From: Hippasteria phrygiana
Lineage: Eukaryota > Echinodermata > Asteroidea > Valvatida > Goniasteridae
Length of the DNA: 64,000 bases
NCBI GenBank assembly: GCA_037893225.1
Contig: JAZGUH010000699.1
Span: 310,001-374,000, forward strand
Direction of reading: 5' to 3'
Under the pieces are notes generated by a model. It had not been told where the DNA came from. It made no database searches and was given only the letters and a program-made list of their open reading frames with translations. Shown one piece after another: positions 55,701-64,000 of this stretch (position 1 is its first letter; each line of letters opens with the position of its first letter). The translations under genes and the position numbers were made by a program.

Positions 55701-58700
55701 CAGCTGATCGTCTGCTAGTCGCTGCTCCCACTATAGTTTACTATCGTTAACTGTAGGTGAAAATTGCGTGGGTACCAATGATACAGCTCAATAGCTGGCT
55801 GGCTGATGTGTGATATCATGCTTGGAGTGTGCCAGTCGTTTTTATAGACCGGACACGTGATCGTTCTAGGCCAATCAAAACACAGTATCCAAGACGGAGA
55901 TCTAACCAAAACAATTATCTTCAACGAAACCTGAACTCTTGTTCATAGCACCAACTGTGTGGTCAAAATCTTTTGTATTATTGCCACACTGCACTGTAGC
56001 AGGTGTCCCACAAAGAAGGTAACCATAAATACTGAATATTAAAGCTATGTACAGAATGATCATTATTATGGTTTTTATCATAAATTAGGGGCAACAAGCT
56101 TTCCATTGATATCTTGGATGCCTTTCTCTGGTCATTCCTGTAAAAACAATGCATTTAGTCACTTAACTAATTTAACAACAAATAAAGGTGCCGGACGGCA
56201 AAATCACAAAGACTATCAGTAAAATAATTTAACAAGAAATCACGTTAAGACGGGTTCATACGCAAATATATACGAATGCGAAGCAAATTTACGTCGTCAA
56301 CGCCAAATATTTGCACTGCAAATTTACAAAAAGTGGAACACATTTCAACTTGTGCGAATCTTCGCCGCGAATGTTTCGTGACGTCAAATTCTCTTCGCAT
56401 TCGCGAGTTGTATGAACCGGCATTTAGTTGCATACAAATAAAAAAATCCAAGTGAAATGTCCGAAAACAGGGGAAGCTAAAAATCGACAAGAAATTAAGC
56501 AAACCAGCATGCAACTAAAATGTGATGCGATCAAGCAAAATCGGTTGGAACTCAGCAATCCTTGTTTTGAGATATGGGCCAAAATATGTCCGTAGGGGTG
56601 GAAAAATCAAAATGGACTTGTTTTACAAAAACAGAAGGGAAAAACATTCTTCTTTCACATGAAAATATGACATGTATTTATAAATGTGCTAAGGTACTGT
56701 AACTTTAAACTTGATTTTCTCAGTTTCTTTCTTTTTAATGTGCCGGTGTTCAAATATTTGCAACTTTTTAACCAAAAGTCGTATTCACATGGGGTTTTCA
56801 CTAATATGGAGCTTGAAGTACGCTACAAATGAATATGTAAAAATCCCAAAATTGACCAGGGCCTACTTCAGACTGATTTTGCTTGATCGCATCACAAATA
56901 GAGAACTTTTGCTGTACAAAAACATTTAAAAGCATAGTGTGAATTTGTCAAATTATTTTCACAAAAGAGAAAAAGGGAGAACATTTCTCGGAGACTGAAT
57001 ATTTTTTTACCATTAACATGTCGGGAACGAGCGCCCAGTTGAGAAATAGGCACATCTCTCCTAAAAGTATGCAAGCCTGAGGAAGTAGAAAACAAGAAGT
57101 AGAAAGAAAGGTATTTTTCAGAATCCATGCTGTTGAAACACAGCATAGTATAGAGAAACAATTATAATACTAAATGTTAAGTCAGTTTACTAAACCCTAT
57201 TACCCTGGTGAATCCAATGGGATCCAGCAATTTGATATTCCTGTTGTAACCTGTTGGATTGAGCAGCTAACTCATACATGTAGTGTTACAATCCTGTTGG
57301 ATTCAGCAGGCAACGGAAAAATATGCCACGGTTGGATTCTGTTGGATTTAGCAGGCAAGTCATTTTTTATGACGTGTTGGACTGCGTTGGATTGAGCAGG
57401 AAACCCATATGAATCTCCGTTGGACTCTGTTGGATTAAAAAATAGCAGGGTAGTCCTGGTGAACCATTGGGGGGTTAGGGTTGTAAAAAAAACCACCTTT
57501 TGGATAGTTAGTGACGTCTGATTAACGTCCCCTGAGCAAAATATTGACTGGTTGGAAAAAGGGTACGTGTAAATGTAGCTCAGTCGGTAGAGCACCAATA
57601 CAGTGTTCCGGAGATCGCAGGTTCAAATCCCACTCCTGTCAATTTTCTTTGTTCCTTCCAAAAATAATTCCTTTCCTTCCTCTCATGATTTTGTTACATG
57701 CAAATTGCGAGAAAGAAAAGGATAGAAAAGTTCAATTTCAGAATTAGCAGTATTTTGAAGAAAAAAAAACAACAATGCTAGACCGCAATGCAGTATCATG
57801 TCGGTATAGGCCCCGAGATGTAGTGATATGATGCTTTGTTTAATACATGCACGCTTCAGCTTCAAATAGGCGCAAGGTGGGCAACGTAGAAGTTGGTCTG
57901 AGAGCAATATTTTAGGGCTGGTAAACACTTTTGGAAGACACAAGTAGCTTTAAAAAAAAGACTCCAGTGGAGGGTGGAAAATCCAGGGGAGGGTGTGGAT
58001 CCAAGGGAGGGGGTCGAACCCCACCCCCAGCTCGGAGCCCAATTTTGTGTATGGGAAACAGTCGGCAATTTAAAAGAAAATTATAATTAAAAAATAAATA
58101 ATTGAAAAAACCACAAACAAACAAACAGCCAGCATTCACCACAGGGGCTGATCCAGGGGAGGGGCAAATTTTTTTTTCTCAAACCTGCGACCTTTTTCTA
58201 TTTGCTTTTTTTGCCAACAAGGCCATCAGGTGCAGTTAGAAAAATTTTGTTTTTTGCTTTTATGGTTAAAACAAAATATGTCGGGCTTCACCCAATTCAA
58301 AACTTTCTGGGACTAACTCTGATCTGATTTTTGTCCAAAAAAATTGCCCCTTCTTCAGGCCCCTTTCAAGTTTGGTTATTTTTGCCTAAGACTTTAACCC
58401 TAAACCCCCTAGGCATTTTTACTAGGAGGCTTCCTCAACCTGTCAAAATCCAACACTGTGCAGTATACCTATGGCACATTCTTTGGACTTTATAAACAAA
58501 TTGTGGCATCATAGCTCCATGTAAAGTAATGGTGCCAAGGCCCTGCAGTACTGAACCCATCAAAACTTGACAAAACCTGCTGTTGGAGTTTGTAAGGCTT
58601 GGGGTAGTTAGAGTTAATGTACTTACCCATGTAAGTACTTCATTCTGTACAGCGAAGGTTAAACCGACAAACAGGAACGGCGCTGCTAAAAGATTCCCAA

Positions 58701-61700
58701 CGCCACAGACAATCGCGTCAGCCCGTGGATTGTAACGACGGTACACCTGGGCCCCGACAGTCCCTAACGTCACACCGCTGAACCCAGCGACACACGTTAC
58801 AATACCAAAAATGAAGCTGACACTGTAACGACAGTTGAGAAGAAAAACTGATATCTGTTGAACCGAATTTATCAAATCAAATCTGGTATGTATAAAGCTA
58901 TTGTATATACAAATCTGGTATGTCACTTCCATGAACTTAAATTATACAATGTATAAAAATCCTTCACATCAAAAGCCCCATTTATACAATATTGTTACGA
59001 CTGTTATGGTGACACAGTAAAACTAGCATCTTCTTTTGATTCTTAGAGGCGATTTATCTTCGTAGTCCAGAATTGCCCGAGTGTTTCTGTGTACTTGGCT
59101 TTGTGAACTGTAAGACAAGTTCTCAGACTTGTTTTCCTCCACACCACAATTAGTACAAGAAAAAGTAATAAATGAAAACAGGGCGGAGGATTCAAATCCA
59201 GGCCTCGTGCTCCAAAGCCTTACGCTCTACTAATAAAGCCTCAACAGCAGGTTGACCAAACTGGTTTTATGCAACAGTTGTCTAAAGACGGCACTATATC
59301 TAGCACCCTCATGCAATGCTTATTATATATGTTATTCGTCATGAATATGCATAATGGTAATTCTAGTCTACGAAATAAAAAATAGGGCCCCAGAGCATAC
59401 TTTTTCTAAATGTGTAGCCGAGTGAAAGAAGATTGCCTTTGGAACCGTCTGAAATACTGTTGAATGACAAACTGGGTTTTTAATATTTTTTTTTCAGGGA
59501 ACGTGTGACAGTCATGCAGTACTAACCTCTTAATGTCTTCACCGTTAATCTCATAAACAAGCTCTAGGAGCTTCACGAGCCATAGGGACACGCCTCCTAC
59601 CACCCAGGCAATGGATGTAAAACCCAGTGTTGTGAACAGGTACGTCTTACTGTAGGATAAACACAATATTCAAGCCCAAACATCAACAATATTCTGTAAC
59701 CAGCCTTGTTAGGGGTGCAGACCAGTAAATTGCCTACACCGGCCAAATCCCAATTTGCGAGCCCTCAAATTCTCTGCTGTTAGAGCATTTTGTGGGCCAT
59801 GAACTTGAGGGTTTGGAAGCGGTGCACAGGACTGCCAGCTGGTATTAATGTGAAATTCTGATGAAATTGCGCCCTAAAAGTGCTCTATTTTGTAATGGAG
59901 CGTGGGCATCATCTTTTAAGCTGGCGATGTGCTACGGGACTATTTTGAGGGGGGATCATCTTTGGATGGAAATTTCTCCCAAAAGTCATCAGTTATAAAC
60001 CCTAACCTACCTAAATCCATCAAAATCCAAAATCCCTGTTTTGGAGGATTTTGGCGGATTCAGGATACCTCCATATTGAAAACTGGGGGATTTTGATGGA
60101 TTGAGGATTGTAAGCCTAGCGGTACTGCAGGATTTTGATGGATTCAGGATACCTCCATATTGAGCAGTCACCAAAACCAACTTTTTGTGCATGACAAAAT
60201 AGGTGGATTTTGGCGAGATTCAGGATACTTAGTAAAGTTACCCAAGGGGTTAGGGTTAATCCACACAAAAATGAACGGAAACTGAAAAATGATGCAATAA
60301 ACTTTAATTTGATGTGTGTCTCACACATTGGAGAGTCCTAAGTATTTTTTTTCCTGAATTTTGGAAGTTGGCATATTTATCACTGGGCTCTATGGAAGTC
60401 GATTTACTAGTGTGCAACCATAAGGGGGAATTAGAGATTCGCCACACAACCCCCACTCAAACTTATTTGTCATTAAAAGCAGCGGTGAAATTTCAGGGCA
60501 AATGAAAAATCCACGAAAAATTTGGAGGCATTTGATTTGTATGGCATTGCTGAAGAAAAAATGCATCAAAAAAATGCATTTTCTACTATAAAAAGAATCA
60601 TCACTCATCAGAATTAAAAGACTGTTTCAGGTTGCAGAGGTCATTATGAGATGATTAAAAACGATTTCAGGACCAAAACATTCTTGAAGACGTCTCACCA
60701 AAAACCCTGCAGTCAGAAAAAATCCGGAGAAATCTTACCCCTGTTTAAAAAACAAAACCTGGTTGCCAATTAGAAAAACAAAATAGAAAATGCTCGTTTT
60801 TTTTTTTAAGTCATGCAGAGCATGCAATGCTATAACACTATCTCTGAAAGAAAAAAACAACTAGATTTTATTAAGACTAAAAGCCACTCTAGGTAAAAGG
60901 CTACTATAAACAGAGGTGGTTTGGGTTGGCCACATTTTAGGTTGCCAGCCCTTACGGTTTTTCTGGGTCCAGATCTAACTAGAGGATAATTCTTCATAAG
61001 ATTCCAGAGAAATGATCAAAATTTTCAGACCCCTAAGGCCCTAGACCCAGGCGGGGGTAACTTCCACCATCGGTGAGACAACTCAACTCACCTCCCCCTA
61101 TTGATGTACAGTGTTTTAAGAGGCCTCGTATCATTTCTGGGATGCTACAAGTCGGTCTATGGGTGACTCACTTTTTAAGAAGGGCTTTCAGATCATCCAG
61201 ATATCTCTGACTTGAGATGGTATGGTTCCCCGTCTCTGCCTGCCCTCTGCCTGGCTCTTTGATAATGAACATGATGCAAAGCACACTCAGTATTCCTAAG
61301 CCGGGGGTGAACTAAGGCAAAACAACAAGAAATACACCTATTCAGCATCCCTCGTTTCCGTTCAAAAATACAGCTTTCATGCATTATTCATCAGGGAAGG
61401 AAAAGGCATTCAGAGCACGAACAGAGCAGCTCGACAGAAACCGTACTTTAATTTCTAAGCCATTAACCTCTTTGAATACGGACGACGGCCACAGCCGCGG
61501 TTTAGAAAAAGACCACCTTACTGGTTGTCATCTATATGCGCGTTCCTGTGCATACTCAATCCATCCATGTATCATATATGTTCTTGAATTAGAGTGTAAT
61601 GTATAGATGGAGCTTTTTCAAACAAAGCTTTCATTCAAGTGCGATGAATAGGACCACTCTATTCAGTGTGGTGCCTACAGGGGATTAAAGAACTAAGACA

Positions 61701-64000
61701 CTATTTGTCACTATTTTATCATTTTTCTTCAGACCTCATGTAATCCCCCCCAAAAATTCAAACATACCTCAATCACGCTCATTGCAGTTCTTGGTCACAA
61801 GAAAGCACACACTATAGATACATTTAAGATTACAGTGGAACGGCGCTATACTGAACATTCAGCTATACCGAACACCATCTTTGGCTCCCAAATTTTGTGT
61901 ACAAAACTTACCGAACATTGTTGTAAAAAAAAAGGCAATGGATTAAACAAATGTACTGGGTATTTGGGCTGTTTTGTTGAAGAGTGACAGGTGGCTATTA
62001 TTTCCCCAAGGAATAGAAGGGAAAAGCTAACTGTTGCTTTAGAATTCGGTAAGCTTGAACAAGATGAACGGACAGTGGTTACGTGTCTCGGCACGCGGGT
62101 ATGAGAAATGCTACTCAGGGGCGAGATTGGCCAAAAATGAAAAAACCAAGAAATCCAAAAAGAATCCATGAAAAATCCATGAGGACCCTAGATCAACATA
62201 TAGTTTGTATTTGCCTAAAGGTACCCCCTTAAAATATCCGTTTTTATTGGTCTATATCCACTTTTACAGGTAAAAACACCTTTAGGACAACACCTCAGGA
62301 ATTCCAGATTGCAAAAGAGATTCTTTAAAAATTCAGAAATCCCGACAAAAAATCCTGAAAAAAGGAAAACCCTGACAAATCTCACCCCTGGCAACTACAA
62401 TGGTCAAAAGAGGGCGCCGCTAATGTGTGAAAACCGCAAAATTTTAGGAAATTTGTAGTACAAAACCTTTAATTACAATCAAAAGAGGGCGCAGTTCAAA
62501 TACGATGCAAGAGGGCGCTATTTAAAATAACGGACGCCATGTTGAAATATGGGCACGCGCTGGACCAGCGGCTGAAAATTGTTACACCAAACGATCGCTA
62601 TCCCAAACAAAATCTGTGGATCCCGTGATGTTCGTTATAGCGGCGCTCCACTGTATATGAATTATAAATGACTAAGGGAAAAAGAGAAAACATCTCTATT
62701 TTACATCATCCCCCGACGCAAACATTCCATCTTCTAACTGATTACGCGATACCTGCTGCTGCATTGGATTCGAATCGGCCAGCCGACCCCGGCAAGCTCG
62801 GTGGTCGAGTGGTTAAGACGTCTGCCCTAGCAAGCAGGAAGTCGTGGGTTCGAATCCCGCCCGAGTAAGCCTGTGAATTTTTTCACACAGGCTCTCGGAA
62901 AGCACTGAGTATACAGTGCTTCATATATTGCGTCGGGACGGGGCAAAAGAGAAAACATCTCTGTTCTAATTTAAATGACTAAGTCACACAAAATAATTCT
63001 GGGATAGGTTCTATGTTATTAAACCAATACTCCAGATTCGACACTTCCATCACCCTGAATTATTTTCCAAACTTACCCTCAGGGCCCAGCGCCAATCATT
63101 GAAGTCATCGGCGATTCCCTTGCCGGCAATGTATCCAAGACCGCTAGAAAAGACAAATAAATAGGTTAATATATATAGCTCATCTCACTGTTCACAAACA
63201 AAAATTTCATTCAATAAAACAAAATATGCTCGAACTCTTTCACTGCCAAGAATAAATATAAACTGCAAAACCAGAATTTGCCAGAAATTACTAGAATCTT
63301 TAGCGTTCCCTGCCGTTAAGGCATAATAGGGTCCAATACATGTAGATTTTGTATGCAAGTTTCCCCCAAACAAGGCTAAAAGTCACTCAACATACGGAGC
63401 TACAAAAAAAAAAAAGAAAGAAAGATACAAGAGGTAGGAATTCATATTCCTCTTGAAGCAGGAAAGATCGTAAGATGAAGGGAAACATGCACCAGGCAAA
63501 GAATTCCATAGAGATACAGAATGAGGAAAAAAAAAGAGCTATTGGCATAGCTTTTTGTTCTACATCTAGGTACAGCTAGAGTATATTGGTGGGAACAGGC
63601 AGAAAGCCAAGTTTCACGCTCAAACACTAAAATGCCGTTCTCTTCTGAACAAGCCAAAATGTACTGGTGCTACCAATGTCTCAAAAGATCTCAGGCATCC
63701 GTGCCCATCAAATTATTTTCCGGATAAATAATTTTGCGTTAACGTTTCTAAGAATTCTTTTTGATTGGGTCTGTGTTTTTGGCCCTCCTGAAACCATTGC
63801 TTTGATCTGCCAGGGTACTGTGTAAATGACCAACTGACCAAATGACCAAACTGGGCTGTAAAAGAGAACAAACACACCTGCCAACGGGTATTGCGAAATA
63901 GAAGAACATCAGCATCTGAGTCCGTCGGTTACCGACGAACAGGTCACCAATGATGGTGCAGGAAATGGTCGTATAGCTAGCCTCACCAACCCCGACAAAA
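52720..64000 (-). CDS. SPNS1: Spinster-family transporter (5' end outside window)
   Basis: Major-facilitator membrane protein. SPNS1 exports lysophospholipids from lysosomes and SPNS2 exports sphingosine-1-phosphate. Nine exons join in frame on the minus strand: 64000-63878, 63143-63077, 61311-61172, 59649-59527, 58822-58627, 57076-57011, 55490-55392, 54990-54822, 52820-52720 (stop TGA), about 360 residues. Landmarks: [21 protein letters not shown] and [92 protein letters not shown]; and the last helix [21 protein letters not shown]. Every phase agrees, including the small 66-nt exon. The tail is acidic (SHPDEDVVI). The N terminus and first helices lie beyond 64000. SPNS1 rather than SPNS2/3 is a guess. 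Confidence 0.93.
52845..53187. mobile_element. hAT-type MITE, copy 2 (343 bp)
   Basis: Starts TAGGGCTGT, ends ACAGCCCTA, with a perfect 8-bp duplication CTTTTCTA at 52837-52844 and 53188-53195. Same family as 1600-2040. It lies in the last SPNS intron, with its duplication starting 16 bp from the exon. Confidence 0.93.
54433..54782. mobile_element. PIF/Harbinger-type MITE, copy C (350 bp)
   Basis: GGGAGCACTGCCTAACCCAT and its inverse ATGAGTTAGGCAGTGCTCCC, with arms continuing for about 60-70 bp and TTA flanking on both sides. Best-preserved copy of the family. It lies in the last SPNS intron, about 39 bp past the donor. Confidence 0.9.
55550..55614. mobile_element. Small inverted-repeat element, ~65 bp
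   Basis: AACAATAGTTGACTGC and GCAGTCAACTATTGTT are perfect inverted ends with about 32 bp between. In the SPNS intron upstream of exon 55490-55392. Confidence 0.65.
56251..56422. mobile_element. Foldback of the GGTTCATA/TATGAACC family
   Basis: CGGGTTCATACGCAAATATA at the left and GTTGTATGAACCGG at the right. The interior has GCGAATGCGAAG-type words, as in the inner element at 40057-40211. Confidence 0.6.
57180..57470. repeat. Degenerate GTTGGATT/AGCAGG repeats
   Basis: Irregular tandem copies of a unit reading about GTTGGATTyAGCAGGCAA at uneven spacing. Origin unknown. Confidence 0.55.
57570..57640 (+). repeat. tRNA-like repeat unit 8
   Basis: TGTAGCTCAGTCGG A box and GGTTCAAATCC B box, ending CTCCTGTC. 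It keeps the TTTTCTTTGTT flank of the family. Confidence 0.7.
58394..58617. mobile_element. TTAA-flanked element, 224 bp
   Basis: TTAACCCTAAACCCCCTAGG at the left and TTAGAGTTAA at the right. Internal CATTTTTACTAGGA and CTGTCAAAATCCAA are also at 55090-55150. Ends about 9 bp from the SPNS donor at 58626. Confidence 0.65.
59183..59250 (-). repeat. tRNA-like fragment of another type
   Basis: Minus-strand TTATTAGTAGAGCGTAAGG and GGATTTGAATCC resemble the A and B regions of a tRNA. The acceptor ends do not pair well. Probably a SINE fragment. Confidence 0.45.
60000..60245. repeat. GGATTTTGATGGATTCAGG repeat cluster
   Basis: Several near copies of GGATTCAGGATACCTCCATA and GATTTTGATGGATT, bounded by AACCCTAACC on the left and GGGTTAGGGTTAA on the right. 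A related cluster of GGAGGATTTTGC words is at 28335-28611, also ending in GTTAGGGTTAA. Confidence 0.55.
61470..61680. repeat. Dispersed repeat of the CTCTTTGAATA family
   Basis: Starts TTAACCTCTTTGAATACGG and matches 25685-25905 through GGTGCCTACA. In an SPNS intron. Confidence 0.6.
62796..62945 (+). repeat. tRNA(Ser/Leu)-like SINE, longer copy
   Basis: tRNA-like head 62796-62867 with GGTCGAGTGGTTAAGACG (A region) and GGGTTCGAATCCC (B box). The tail has the hairpin GCCTGTG...CACAGGC and AAGCACTGAGTATACAGTGCTT. Same family as 28046-28171. The 8-nt anticodon loop argues against a working tRNA. Confidence 0.75.

Noticed and set aside
57272..57598. 108-aa minus-strand ORF with repeats
   Set aside because: It arises from the degenerate GTTGGATT repeat and contains no recognisable domain.

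Overview
The window is animal nuclear DNA: small coding exons with GT-AG introns, dense families of short non-autonomous transposons, tRNA-derived repeats and long poly-C/poly-G runs. The proteins look like an invertebrate deuterostome, possibly an echinoderm or hemichordate. I cannot name the species.

Five conserved genes can be assembled exon by exon with matching splice phases. From left to right they are: the 3' end of a beta-glucuronidase gene (GUSB-like, +, 108-5204); a KDM2-type JmjC histone demethylase (-, 8717-29670, first exon not found); an ORAI calcium channel (+, 34164-36410, initiator not found); a MORN3-like gene (+, 40985-43783, complete, 237 aa); and a spinster-type (SPNS) transporter (-, 52720 to beyond 64000, 5' end outside the window). 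There are also two THAP zinc-finger first exons (38369-38713 and 48830-49336, both -). A probable decayed transposon carries a SAP-like ORF and a THAP-like ORF (about 30.8-32.8 kb).

KDM2, ORAI and MORN3 are neighbours here as KDM2B, ORAI1 and MORN3 are on human 12q24.31, so this looks like an old linkage group. KDM2 and ORAI lie head to head about 4.5 kb apart (known coding ends). Nothing suggests the genes share a pathway: KDM2 is a CpG-island chromatin regulator, ORAI a plasma-membrane Ca2+ channel, MORN3 a cytosolic MORN protein, SPNS a membrane lipid transporter and GUSB a lysosomal hydrolase.

The remaining sequence is introns and intergenic DNA crowded with mobile elements. I could delimit hAT-type MITEs with 8-bp target duplications, PIF/Harbinger-type MITEs with TTA duplications, TTAA-flanked piggyBac-type elements, TA-flanked mariner-type foldbacks, a Tc1/mariner-derived element with a transposase fragment, LINE 3' ends, and two or more tRNA-derived families. 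Many of these sit within 60 bp of a splice site.
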